Shown here piece after piece: positions 1 through 13,900 of a stretch of 64,000 bases of DNA. The DNA is from Dryococelus australis (Eukaryota; Arthropoda; Insecta; Phasmatodea; Phasmatidae): the NCBI GenBank assembly GCA_029891345.1, contig CM056997.1, forward strand, positions 213,691,212 through 213,755,211, given 5' to 3'. The notes below the pieces were generated by a model. It made no database searches. It was not told where the DNA came from and saw only the letters and a list, made by a program, of their open reading frames with translations. A program made the position numbers and the translations under genes. Position 1 is the stretch's first letter. The number at the start of each line of letters is the position of its first letter.

Positions 1-678
1 GACTATACAATGTGAAGAACATATAGTAAAGTAGCACAGACACCATAAAGTTGTCAGAAAAGTGCGATTAATGCTGTATATGAAAGAAGAATGGATATAT
101 TTTGCAACATTATAAAATACTGTACTAAAATATAATTTTTAAATGTAAAAAATTAATCGGTCGGTAAAGTCAGCATTTTTAACTAAATTTAAGCGGATCT
201 CCGTTTTGGATGGTTCGGAAAACAGAATTTGCAGAAAATCTTCTTAAAAGAAAGATCATCATAATGTTTACTATGATTGTCTGTAAGAAAATTGTAATAA
301 TAATGTAGGAAATAATTTTTATAATTGATTTCATGTGCATCCATTTGTTACAAACATTTACGGCTGAAACTGACGTAAATAAAGTTAATTATAAAATTGA
401 TATGATACATTATTACTATGATTTTTCTTTTAAGAAGATTTTCTTGCAAATTCTGCTATCCGATGCATCCAAAATGGAAAAGCGCTTAGATTTTGTAAAG
501 AGTGTGGGTTAGGTAGATCGATTAATTTTTATATTTAAAAATTAAATTTTCGTAAAATATTTTATAATGTTGCAAAATATATACATTCTTCGTTCATATC
601 CAGGATTTGTCGCACTTTTCTGACAGTTTTCATGGCGTCTGTACAATTTTTTTTATGAGTTCTTCACGTTGTATAGTG
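1..678. mobile_element. Palindromic MITE / foldback element
   Basis: Bases 1 to about 260 reappear in reverse complement at about 420-678. The outer ends match as ACTATACAAYGTGAAGAA, and matching blocks continue inward, including the shared core TTTTGCAACATTATAAAATA and an inner block ending CTTCTTAAAAGAAA. This leaves an AT-rich centre of about 150 bp with no coding capacity. The arms are long and diverged by small indels, as in an old non-autonomous DNA element. The left end coincides with the window start, so a target duplication cannot be checked. The superfamily is unknown. Confidence 0.75.
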
Positions 679-932
679 GGTGCAGTGCTCCATAGGCAGT
701 TGCTTTACTTCAACCATAATGAATTTTGAATGTGACATCTTGCACTTTTGTCAACAACTTTTTATTTTTTTCATATAAATATACATACAGACACACATAC
801 TTATACGTGTATATAATTTTTAAAAAACGTATGTTGTAAAAAAAGGGGGGAATTCTTCCTTATTGAGCTTTACATGGACAAAAGATGTGAACATAGTATA
901 TAGGAAGGCTAAAACAGGAAATAAAAATAACC

Positions 933-1969
933 TCAGCATTTGAGATTGTGATGCATGAACAGATGTGCTGCATGTCTACAATGGAACTTACCTCCATTGG
1001 GGTGTGGCACAATCTGTGGGGACAGGTCGCGATGCTGCGGTGGGGGCAAAACCTGCTCGTGTAGTTGCTGTGGTGGTGGTGGTGGTGGCTGTGGTTGTGG
1101 CAGCTGCTGCTCCTCCTGCATCTGTGTCACACTGAACCGCTTCTTCTCATCCCCGATGTATGGCTCGTACTGCGGTGGCGCACGTTCCCGCTGGGGTGAT
1201 GATTCCCCACCGCTGTCCTCCCGCTGTGGAGATGAGGGAACAATCGTCACTGATGCGTTCGGGGATGCCATTTGCTTGTCCTTGCCACTGGGCTTCTCGT
1301 TGGTCCGTCGTTGGCGCCGTCGCATATACACGTAGCATAAGTAGCACGTCAGGATGAGGATGAGGATGAGCGCCACGCCCCCAATTATCGGGATGATTGT
1401 TTCGAGCCCAAAGTCCATGCCCTGTGCAATTCGGGGAATGACTGCTTCATCTTGCGCCTCCTCATGCAGCCACGAGGAGTGGTCAAATGTGGTGGTAGGA
1501 GCGGTGGAAGAGGGTGGAGGAGGCGGAGGAGGAGATGGTACGAGGACTCGAACCCAGTTGGATGCTGGGCCACCAGAAGAGATGCTTGAGCTGTCAGCGA
1601 AGCCACGCACTCTTACAAACAGAGGGATGTCAAGGAGAGATGGGTTGCGTGTGAAATCTAGGGTGAATGCCGTCTCAGAGCCAGGTGGGAGTGGAAATGG
1701 TGATCCGTAATCCCAGGACTCTGCAGTCGTGTTGAAGCGGTCTACAATGTCGACAACGCTATGAGCATACTTGACCTCGTACCTGGTGACAGAATAGCCA
1801 CCCATATCAGGAGCTGTCCAGGTGAGCCTTGCCTTCAGATCAGATGCTATCACCTCCACTTTCAGGTCTCCGATGCGGCCAACCACAGGCTGCGATGCGA
1901 CATCGTCTGAAGAGAATGTCACCGATATTGGAGGCAAGATGCGCTGGAAAGCTGTGAGTGGCTCGACAG
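933..1969 (-). CDS. CLCA: CLCA last visible exon: FnIII, transmembrane helix, cytoplasmic tail
   Basis: The acceptor CCCCAG lies just before 1969 and is the only nearby AG that keeps frame with the preceding phase-1 donor. The exon encodes an FnIII domain (WTAPDMGGYSVTRYEVKY is diagnostic), a Pro-rich linker and a strongly hydrophobic helix (IIPIIGGVALILILIL). A basic stop-transfer RRRQRR follows, then a tail rich in Ser, Gln and Pro. An in-frame TGA occurs at 935-933. A near-perfect donor GGAG|GTAAGT at 991-990 would cut the exon at 992 and remove the last 20 or so codons, continuing to an exon left of the window or inside the first 930 bases. A minus-strand AATAAA occurs near 761-766, so a read-through terminal exon is also possible. 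The opposite-strand frames here are shadows. Confidence 0.85.
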
Positions 1970-4900
1970 CTGGGGTAGGCACAACACTGCCGCAGCATGT
2001 AGGTGCTAGAACAAGCAGTGAGAGTGCCTACATAACCCACTAAAAGTAAACTTTACCAGTCTAGTTTCATTATAGACAGTTCAAAATCTATAATGGTTCA
2101 CAATACAAATGTTTTAAGTCAATAATAAATAATTCCGAGGAATATAAAAGAATCCAGTTTTCGAGGAGTAAATTTTACAATACTGTTTATTCATTATTAA
2201 TAAGTATTTCAGTTTCTCTTTGCCTTAAAGATAAAAATTAGAGCTGAGAAAAACCCAGATTATGGCACAGACCCAAACTATAACTTAACCTAGAATATTT
2301 TTATTCAACCGAACCATGCTATAATTGATCGAACTCAAACCGAACTCGAACCTAACTTTAAAAAAAGCTTATCAACACATTATGCCTTCACAGTTCAGCA
2401 CTTAATAGTTCAGCACAATTCTATCTCTAGTAGATCAACATGAAGCATTAAAAATGAACACATGTATACATAATACCATTACAGCTCAACCCCTATTTGA
2501 TCAAGCATATAACACAAACCAACATGTATAACCACATTCACAATTTCACCTCTAATTGTTTAAACAGGTGATATAAACAACAAACAAATACAACCTGCAC
2601 AGTTCCAAAATGAAATGGGCAAATTTTTTCTAATTCTAAAAAAAAAAAGGTACATTTTATAGATTAGTTTGATATGGAAATTTATTAAAACGCTCATAAA
2701 TGTATTATTCTAATCTTTATAGAAGTATGTGAAAACCATAAATAAGCAACACAAAATATGTTAATCAAAAATGTTATTTTTCAAAAACTCAAGCAAATCA
2801 CTTATTTTGTGTACAATCATTTATAAATTTAAAATGCTATAATTTAAATAAAGTAACAGGTTTTACACACAATAGAGTTCAAGATACAATGTTGTCATCA
2901 CTGCTACAAAGGAAAAAAAAAAACGACTTGTTCATTTATTTTTATTGTGTTGGATCTCATGTTTGTTATTTTTCAACGTCTTTGAGGTGAAGTAACTTTG
3001 TTTCAATGTTCGTAAATAATGTTCATTCCTGGAAAAATTTTCAAACAAACACTAATGAGAATTTAAAAAAAAACGAACTAAAACAAATTATTTTCGTGGC
3101 AATCAATTTTGAGCCAAAACAAACATAACCCTAAAGTTCTGGTTCGGTTCGAAATTTGAACGTTCAACCCATCTCTAATAAAAATTCTTACAACATGAAG
3201 ACATTGACACATGCTTTTTCAACAATGGTAATTAGATGACTTCAGCTCATCAGCATAGCTCACAGCGCATCTGATTTCTACGGAGTTTGTATTATTGTAA
3301 AACTATATAATGTCAGAAGATTGTACTGTCTACACGGAAAAAATGGATGTTCCAGCCAGCGAAGATTTTATTATTCACAGGCCCGGCGAAGCTATGTTCC
3401 TCAAGGCAATAAGTACTACCAACCACCGCTAGTATGTTTTGTCATTCGTCTGTCATTCTTCCAGCCGGCTGGCGGTCACACTGGAGAGCTATAATGATTT
3501 TCGCCACTCCCCGCTCAGCGACCACCCCTCCGAATCAAGACGCCAACCAATGAACTCCAAGGCAGCCATCCGGCAGAGTAAAATACGGACTTCAGCATCA
3601 GTCTTCAGTCCTTCACTCACTAGGTGAGCAGCTGTGGGATGAATATCACGCTCGGAGTCACTCACTCTCCAGGAACTGCCCACCCCTTGGAACCAGCGAA
3701 GGCGAGATGTGTCTGCGGGCGTGATGGGACTGTTTGCAGCTCAGATGCGGAGCCTAACCACAATTAATCGCATCCCCAGGTGGCGGGTCAGGGATTCCCA
3801 GGTTGTGGGATGGTTGGGAATAATCAAATACCAGCTCGTGGACCAAACAGCCAGCTCATCAGCACCCATCGTCGATTGCATCGGGATCCTGTGTGGTTCA
3901 GTTGAAGATGGCAGTAGCACATCGGCTGGAGATGGCCCAATGATCCTGGCGGGTGGGGGTGATTGTCAGGGGGTGGAGGGAGAGAGAGAATCCCTAGATG
4001 CTGAAACATGTAAAGTGTGGCAAACCCCCTTCTGCTGGATTCTGTGGGCTGTCGACTTCGGATGTATGAGCAATGGAATTGAAAATCATCGGACCTTGGA
4101 AGCACCCCGATGACAGCCTTCGCACCTGGGCCAGCGGATTCACCTTCATCACTGGTGAGTCCTGGGAAGTCTCGCAGAGCACAGCTCACCTTCCCAGGCA
4201 GTGATTCTCCCCGCCTCCACCCACGGCGCGGATTTCCTGGTGTCAGCACAGAAGAGAGAAAATGGCGTCGATGCCATGACTGAGCTGCCCAGGTTTTTGA
4301 TACACTCAATAAGAAGCAGAGGGGCCCTGCAACAAATACTGCTGCTGATGTTGTGCAGGCAGCTTGCGCAGGAAAATGGTTGGCAGTTTCCACCTCAAGG
4401 GTGCATGTGCCCCAAAAGCATGCACCCACAAGCCCCGTCACCACTCTAATAGTTCTTCTGTGGTAATAAACCAACAATTGAGTCCACACCTACTATTTCC
4501 TGCAGCATTTTAGTTAATGCTCCTATAGTTTGTCTTTTCTGTAGGTATGGGTTTTACCGTGTCTGCAGGTTTTTACCATACCCCTTCTAGAATATAGTTT
4601 CAGCTGTAGGTTCACAATTAGGGAGGTAGTCATGGCCTTAAACTCTGGCAATGGCTGCCCAATCCCTCTTGTCGAGATGCACGCCTCCTTGCATGAATTC
4701 CCTTCCTTATAGACGTAAGGGACACAGCCCTGAAACACATTTAGTACCTTTCCTACCATAGGCACACACCTAATACTTAGAAATAGGGTACGCTTAGAAA
4801 ATTAAAAAAACAAAGTCCCTCACCACGCTAGCCACCAGGGATCTGCCCAGTTTACTGACAGCAGCAATCTTCAGTCATCCACCGCACTTGTTGCTGGAAA

Positions 4901-7900
4901 CAGACCAGCCTGACCTGACAGTCTTCATTGCGCTAGCCACCGAAGTCTCGCTATACCTACCTTCCCTTCACCAGACCTCTGTGCCAGAAGGAAAGCCTTT
5001 CCTAAGCTCCACTGTTGGACTTATCTCACCTCACCTTGCTTGGTTATCCTAGCATTGTGCCACTTGTCGTCTACACACTAGACACTGCAGCCCCTTCTGG
5101 GCAACAATGCTTGTCGGTTAGGTGCTCGTCACTTCCATCGCACCTTTGTGCCAGCGGGCACGTTCCCTGAACTGCGAACACGCGGACGAAACCATCCCCA
5201 TATGTTGGACTTATCTCACCTCACCTTGCTTGGTTATCCTAGCATTGTGCCACTTGTCGTCTACACACTAGACACTTTAGCCCCTTCTGGGCAACAATGC
5301 TTGTCGGTGAGGTGCTCGTCACTTCCATCGCACCTTTATGCTAGTGGGCACGTTCCCTGAACTGCGAACACGCGGACGAAACCATCCCCACTGTTGGAAT
5401 TATCTCACCTCACCTTGCTTGGTTATCATAGCATTGTGCCACTTGTCATCTACACACTAGACACTGCAGCCTGTTCTGGGCAACAATGCTTGTCGGTTAG
5501 GTGCTCGTCACTTCCATCGCACCTTTGTGCCAGCGGGCACGTTCCCTGAACTGCGAACACGCGGACGAAACCATCCCCACATGTTGGACTTATCTCACCT
5601 CACCTTGCTTGGTTATCATAGTATTGTGCCACTTGTCGTCTACACACTAGACACTGCAGCCCCTTCTGGGCAACAATGCTTGTCGGTTAGGTGCTCGTCA
5701 CTTCCATCGCACCTTTGTGCCAGCGGGCACGTTCCCTGAACTGCGAACACGCGGACGAAACCATCCCCACATGTTGGACTTATCTCACCTCACCTTGCTT
5801 GGTTATCATAGCATTGTGCCACTTGTCGTCTACACACTAGACACTGCAGCCCCTTCTAGGCAACAATGCTTGTCGGTTAGGTGCTCATCACTTCCATCGC
5901 ACCTTTGTGCCAGTGGGCACGTTCCCTGAACTGCGAACACGCGGACGAAACCATCCCCACATGTTAGACTTATCTCACCTCACGTTGCTTGGTTATCCTA
6001 GCATTGTGCCACTTGTCGTCTACACACTAGACACTGCAGCCCCTTCTAGGCAACAATGCTTGTCGGATAGGTGCTCATCACTTCCATCGCACCTTTGTGC
6101 CAGCGGGCACGTTCCCTGAACTGCGAACACGCGGACGAAACCATCCCCACTGTTGGACTTATCTCACCTCACCTTGCTTGGTTATCCTAGCATTGTGCCA
6201 CTTGTCGTCTACACACTAGACACTGCAGCCCCTTCTGGGCAACAATGCTTGTCGGTTAGGTGCTCGTCACTTCCATCGCACCTTTGTGCCAGCGGGCACA
6301 TTCCCTGAACTGCGAACACGCGGACGAAATCATCCCCACTGTTGGACTTATCTCACCTCACCTTGCTTGGTTATCCTAGCATTGTGCCACTGGTCGTCTA
6401 CACACTAGACACTGCAGCCCCTTCTGGGCAACAATGCTTGTCGGTTAGGTGCTCGTCACTTCCATCGCACCTTTGTGCCAGCGGGCACGTTCCCTGAACT
6501 GCGAACACGCGGACGAAACCATCCCCACATGTTGGACTTATCTCACCTCACCTTGCTTGGTTATCATAGCATTGTGCCACTTGTCGTCTACACACTAGGC
6601 ACTGCAGCCCCTTCTGGGCAACAATGCTTGTCGGTTAGGTGCTCGTCACTTCCATCGCACCTTTGTGCCAGCGGGCACGTTCCCTGAACTGTGAACATGC
6701 TAACGAAACCATCCCCACATGTTGGACTTATCTCACCTCACCTTGCTTGGTTATCCTAGCATTTGTGCCACTTGTCGTCTACACACTAGACACTGCAGCC
6801 CCTTCTGGGCAACAATGCTTGTCGGTTAGGTGCTCGTCACTTCCATCGCACCTTTGTGCCAGCGGGGGCGCGTTCCCTGAACTGCGAACACACGTACGAA
6901 ACCATCCCCACATGTTGGACTTCTCTCACCTCACCTTGCTTGGTTATCCTAGCATTGTGCCACTTGTCGTCTACACACTAGACACTGTAGCCCCTTCTGG
7001 GCAACAATGCTTGTCGGTTAGGAGCTCGTCACTTCCATCGCACCTTTGTGCTAGTGGGCACGTTCCCTGAACTGCGAACACACGGACGAAACCATCCCCA
7101 CTGTTGGACTTATCTCACCTCACCTTGCTTGGTTATCCTAGCATTGTGCCACTTGTCGTCTACACACTAGACACTGCAGCCCCTTCTGGGCAACAATGCT
7201 AGTTGGTTAGGTGCTCGTCACTTCCATCGCAACCTTTGTGCCAGCGGGCACGTTCCCTGAACTGCGAACACACGGACGAAACCATCCCCACATGTTGGAC
7301 TTATCTCACCTCACCTTGCTTGGTTATCATAGCATTGTGCCACTTGTCATTAACACACTAGACACTGCAGCCCCTTCTGGGCAACAATGCTTGTCGGTTA
7401 GGTGCTCGTCACTTCCATCGCACCTTTGTGCCAGCGGGCACGTTCCCTGAACTGCGAACACACGGACGAAACCATCCCCACATGTTGGACTTATCTCACA
7501 TCACCTTGCTTGGTTATCCTAGCATTGTGCCACTTGTCGTCTACACACTAGACACTGCAGCCCCTTCTGGGAAACAATGCTTGTCGGTTAGGTGCTCGTC
7601 ACTTCCATCGCACCTTTGTGCCAGCGGGCACGTTCCCGGAACTGCGAACACGCGGACGAAACCATCCCCACTGTTGGACTTATCTCACCTCACCTTGCAT
7701 GGTTATCCTAGCATTGTGAAACTGGTCGTCTACACACTAGACACTGCAGCCCCTTCTGGGCAACAATGCTTGTCGGTTAGGTGCTCGTCACTTCCATCGC
7801 ACCTTAGTGCCAGCGGGCACGTTCCCTGAACTGCGAACACGCGGACGAAACCATCCCCACATGTTGGACTTCTCTCACCTCACCTTGCTTGGTTATCCTA

Positions 7901-10900
7901 GCATTGTGCCACTTGTCGTCTACACACTAGACACTGCAGCCCCTTCTGGGCAACAATGCTTGTCGGTTAGGTGCTCGTCACTTCCATCGCACCTTTGTGC
8001 CAGCGGGCACGTTCCCTGAACTGTGAACATGCGGACGAAACCATCCCCACATGTTGGACTTATCTCACCTCACCTTGCTTGGTTATCCTAGCATTGTGCC
8101 ACTTGTCGTCTACACACTAGACACTGCAGCCCCTTCTGGGCAACAATGCTTGTCGGTTAGGTGCTCGTCACTTCCATCGCACCTTTGTGCAGCGGGCACG
8201 TTCCCTGAACTGCGAACACGCGGACGAAACCATCCCCACATGTTAGACTTATCTCACCTCACGTTGCTTGGTTATCCTAGCATTGTGCCACTTGTCGTCT
8301 ACACACTAGACACTGCAGCCCCTTCTGGGCAACAATGCTTGTCGGTTAGGTGCTCGTCACTTCCATCGCACCTTTGTGCTAGTGGGCACGTTCCCTGAAC
8401 TGCGAACACGCGGACGAAACCATCCCCACATGTTGGGACTTATCTCACCTCACCTTGCTTGGTTATCCTAGCATTGTGCCACTTGTCGTCTACACACTAG
8501 ACACTGTAGCCCCTTCTGGGCAACAATGCTTGTCGGTTAGGTGCTCGTCACTTCCATCGCACCTTTGTACCAGCGGGCATGTTCCCTGAACTGCGAACAC
8601 GCGGACGAAACCATCCCCACATGTTGGACTTATCTCACCTCACCTTGCTTGGTTATCCTACCATTGTGCCACTTGTCGTCTACACACTAGACACTGTAGC
8701 CCCTTCTGGGCAACAATGCTTGTCGGTTAGGTGCTCGTCACTTCCATCGCACCTTTGTACCAGCGGGCACGTTCCCTGAACTGCGAACACGCGGACGAAA
8801 CCATCCCCACTGTTGGACTTATCTCACCTCACCTTGCTTGGATATCCTAGCATTGTGCCACTTGTCGTCTACACACTAGACACTGTAGCCCCTTCTGGGC
8901 AACAATGCTTGTCGGTTAGGTGCTCGTCACTTCCATCGCACCTTTGTGCCAGCGGGCACGTTCCCTGAACTGCGAACACGCGGACGAAACCATCCCCACA
9001 TGTTGGACTTATCTCACCTCACCTTGCTTGGTTATCCTAGCATTGTGCCACTTGTCGTCTACACACTAGACACTTTAGCCCCTTCTGGGCAACAATGCTT
9101 GTCGGTGAGGTGCTCGTCACTTCCATCGCACCTTTATGCTAGTGGGCACGTTCCCTGAACTGCGAACACGCGGACGAAACCATCCCCACATGTTGGGACT
9201 TATCTCACCTCACCTTGCTTGGTTATCCTAGCATTGTGCCACTTGTCGTCTACACACTAGACACTGCAGCCCCTTCTGGGCAACAATGCTTGTCAGTTAG
9301 GTGCTCGTCACTTCCATCGCACCTTTGTGCTAGAGGGCACGTTCCCTGAACTGCGAACACGCGGACGAAACCATCCCCACATGTTGAGACTGCATACAGT
9401 GCTGCCTAAGTTTCTCCACAAATAGTGCCTTAGCGCCGAGCACTGAGATTGGGTATCCGCCCTTCGACAGCCAATCACTGGGTTCTACTACGTAGAGAAT
9501 CTCAAGAACCCTGCCTTTTACCTCACGGAGTGAGAGAGAGTGTGACTCCAGATTAATTTTTCCAGTAGTAGTGGTCTGAAGGAAAAGGTGAAACAGGTGC
9601 ACATTTACTCTGCTGGGTGAATGCAAAAGGCTAACCCCCAACTTTGTTGCCATATTAGGACAGCTCACTCTTAGGGATCAAGCTCAAAACCTCAGATGCC
9701 AGCTCATTCCATTCACACCGCAAATACCACGAGAATTATTCCAGACACCAACATGCCTGAGTAACAAAGTTCACCCGTGGCTCATGGAGTATTTCAGTCA
9801 GCCAGAACAGCAGCCAACAGTAGCCATAGCCTATCTCACACCGCACCCATAGCCTATCTCACGCCACACCTATATCCTATCTCATGCCTGTTGCTCTGTC
9901 TCCGCTGATACAGACCTCATTGAAAATTCAACCCTCCTGCATCTCAGGAACACTCGCCACACCACATAATTAAGCGAGAACCACACCCTAGCACAGGCAA
10001 TCTTAGTCACCTACGCACCCTGCGTAAGACACAGAGCCTCAAACGAAAGATTGTTCTGGCAGAACCACAATTCGTGCCCCGCCGTAAAGTTAGCCGGCCA
10101 GTACTCTACACAGGGAAATCACCGGCTCCGTGTAGAGATTAACTTATTAATGAATTTTCCAGACCAAGGATGTACCTTACTTAGCACCCAAAAAAAATAC
10201 TCTCCCGCTTGCACTGGATGTGCGCTTAAGTTGTTAGGGCGTCATGCATCTACATTCATGCCGTGAAAAAAATATCTGTTTTTGTACAAACTACAAACCC
10301 AAAAAATTACCTCTTATTTCAATATTAATTTTTGTCATGATAGTTGTGCAAACATTAATTGTACCCATCATCATCAATAACATGTTAAAATTGTATTGTA
10401 TGAGGACTGTTCTTAAATCAACTTCCAATTGGCTGTGACACCACACATGGCTTCCCCCAGAGCCCTTGTTGACCCGCGCACACCATCTGTTGATCAAGGT
10501 AGGAACTACCAAGTGCTGTTACAGGCCAAATACAGTGCGACCAAAGGCCTTGTGCCAAATTGTTACCTAGAGAATCAGTGTAAAACTTTTAATGCCACAC
10601 GACGTAATTGATTAAATAGTAAGTAAATAAAGTGAAACACGTTAGCGTAATTATCACCATAATTAGGTAACATGCAGTAAATTAATGCAGTGCAATCCCT
10701 GCAATAAACACATAGCACAAGTAACACGAAGTATCAACCACGTAGTCATTCTTATTTAATTATTCCTTTTATATTTTTCAAAACTAACAAGTGCATCGCA
10801 TTGCCCTTAATTAAAGCATCCAGAATTTAGTATTCCCTTTAAGTAATATTGCTTTATATTTTTTAATATGAGTCTGATGCGTGCCCGGCTATTGACTGTG

Positions 10901-13900
10901 TGGCACGGTGGTCGAGATTTGATGCACTAGACCAAGTGTGTGGTTATATGCAGGTTTATTGGTGGCTCAGGATGTCGCGAAAGAGGATATAAGAATGACT
11001 CTTGAGCCCCGCTGCGCATGAGTGCTGAAGTCTTGGCTACCACAGCAGGGTGTGGGGAGGGCGCGTGACCTTCTGCCGTGGAGGCTGGCATGGGAGGTGG
11101 GAACCCTCTTGTCAGCGTTCAATGGTTCAAATATCTTTGGCGGCACTCAGCCGTGCCTGAAGTGGCTGAAGCTTGTAGGCACTCAATGCAGGCCGAGGGG
11201 GGAAGCGGCATGCTCGCTGGTTGCATAACCTTGTGGCCACATGCTCGGCCGCCCGGGAGATTTAAGCGGCTGACAACGTATGTGCAAAGTGATGCTTGCA
11301 AAACTCTCACGTGGATGGTTGAAGTAGACAACTCTCAACGTAGGTTGAAGTAAGGGTATACTTCATGTAAAGAGCAATGAGTCGTAATCGTAGTTGATTA
11401 GCAGTTTAAGTGGAACGCGTCAAGTCTGTGTTTTGATGCCGTTGGAGGGACGCTAGAACTCAAACTTTAAAACACCAAATTGATTACGGCAATTAAATAT
11501 AAATTGTAACATTAATTACAAGTGTCTGTATTAATGATAAATTGTTTCTAAAGGGCTTCCAATCTTTTTGTGTTAATTTTCTTCTCCAACATTCACGGAA
11601 AATAATTACATGCAAATTTTTCATAAATCATCAAAATCATTCCCACATAATTTTTATCAGTGTTTATCTTGTCTAATTTAATTGTACTTCTTGTCATGCA
11701 ATTTATCTTTATTTCACGTGATCTGTATGTCAAATCGTCATTTCATATTTCAAGAAAGGAACTTTTCTGTTTTGACGGAGGACTATTACACAGTTACCTA
11801 TGCCACGGAATTCCCTCCTCTAGTATGAAAGTAGCTGACATCAAGAGCAGGTCACATCTTGCGACACTGAGGTGAAGCATTCTTTTATACTTATCCTTTA
11901 ACGGCAATAGACTAATTATTTCTGGAACCTCTTTTCTACTTTTACCGTGCACCTCTCAGTACGCCTCCTTTCTGGAGCAGACGGAAGGCCCCTCAGGCAT
12001 AATTTCCACGTTTAATATTTTTGCGCATCCATTGACGCTTTGTCTTACAGCATTGACCAGTGTAGAGCCTCATATCACATGTCCGCTTAACTCTTGTTGT
12101 AGAATCACATTTGAGCTTCACTACAAATGGCATTATCTCAGTGTCTGTGTATGTGTACCTATATTCTCGCTTAACGGGGAGTTTAAGGGCAACGGCCCTA
12201 CAAACCGTCTCTAACCTGCCACGTGTTCTACGAACACGTAAGTTAAAGTGTTTTTGTGTATTTATGTTTGAAGTCTGTTACATCAGTGTTGGAAGGCATG
12301 TTGGGGAGCCAAAATACCCCAGCACAGTAAAGTTTAGGATGATATTACAAGAGATATTTTTTTTACAATAATTTTTACAAGCTGATTAATAATTCCCCAT
12401 TGGGTAACCAATTTAACTTTTGCAACACCTATATATTAAGACTATATTTGATGGCAGTGGTTGGTTTTTCAGTGACACAAATATTCTTTGAGCTACAGGC
12501 TGAAAGTCATTGAGCCATTTTAAACAACTAACATAGAATTTACAATAAACTTGTTTTATCTCCACCTTCATGGGTGCATACCACCCTTATGAAGCATTTT
12601 CAGCCGTTAACATCTGCAGAGCAGGAACCATTATTTTACTGGGTCTACAAATTATGAGAGTGGAAAGTACTCCATTACGCATCTACTTCCCAAATGATCA
12701 AACATAATTAAAACAAGGCACACACGTGATAATCATGTCCTTAGTCTCTGCCTGACTTACCTGAAACTGTTGTCTGAAACAGAAAGGACTCCTGCCAAGC
12801 GTATGCTGTATTGCCGTTGTCTGTCACTGTCACCTCGAACATGTACAATCCTGGGCCCCCGTGCATCGGGTTGAAGTAACGTGAATACACCCCATCTCCC
12901 TTTGTCAGGTCAGGATCTGCAAGCATCATTACTAACTACTTTATACATGGTTCTCACAGACATTTAAGATGTAAATTCAAGGACCTTTCAAGGACTTAAC
13001 AAGTACCAATTGTATTGTGTTGCTAGGATTGACTTGCCCATTGTATAAAGTAACTCTTGGATGGGGTGCAGTCACTTCTGTAATATGCACCTATTCTAGG
13101 CATGGGTTGCATGATGCATCAGGCTGAAGTTTAAGGATGCTTTATCACATATTATAAACAAGAATTTAGAATCAAATACTGATTGAACTAAGGCTCTTCT
13201 GAAATTACAGTATGTATCTATGAACAAGTGGAAAGGCATGTCTGTTAAATTTTTGGCCCAGTACAGCTCTAACATTAGTAAATTTCCTATGTCCACAATT
13301 AGATGCAGCTTAGTACAAGGACAGTACAGTAATCTGAAGGTAGTACACATCACACAATAAGAATGCCAATCCCTGAATCTGGAGAACCTCCAAAGTACAC
13401 AAAATTGCTCCAAAGCATAAAATGTCCTTCCCTATGCTTCAATGTCCAATTTCTTTAACCCACTCACCACCCCATGGAAAAACACTTACATATACTACTA
13501 ACTTATTGATGAACCCTATGTACAACTAATTCTATTGAAAACAAGGGGGCATTCTTACCTCCACTGCCAGTGTCTAGAAGCTCCAGCTTATTCCTGTAGA
13601 GGCTGCTGCCATTGCTTGCTGGACGGGTAGCCACAACCTCCACACGAGCCCCTAGGACTGGGTAGTCACCCCGTTTCACCTGAGGACACGGCGCAGTTAT
13701 TCACATTACATGTTCAAGTACAGTAACAAAATTTAGATACTGTACATACAGTATGTACTGAAAGGAACCTATCTACTCACATAGCAAGCTGTCTACCACA
13801 CATCCATCAATAAAATATTGAAATAATATGTCAAAAATACTAACACTAAATTGTCAGTGAATAATGATAAGCAGCACAATATGTTAACATTTTTTTTAAA

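Noticed and set aside
955..1710. Plus-strand Cys/Gly-rich frames (126 and 118 codons)
   Set aside because: Antisense shadows of the CLCA last exon; their repetitiveness comes from the poly-Pro codons on the other strand.
3824..4489. 221-codon minus-strand frame as a gene
   Set aside because: No recognisable domain, no splice or start support, unusual residue composition, GC-rich surroundings. Kept only as an unassigned block.
5148..9158. Many 70-codon frames starting MPAGTFPELRTRGRN as a tandem gene family
   Set aside because: They are the same frame of a 190-bp satellite. The unit length is not a multiple of three, the frame breaks at each junction, and there is no start, splice or codon-use support.
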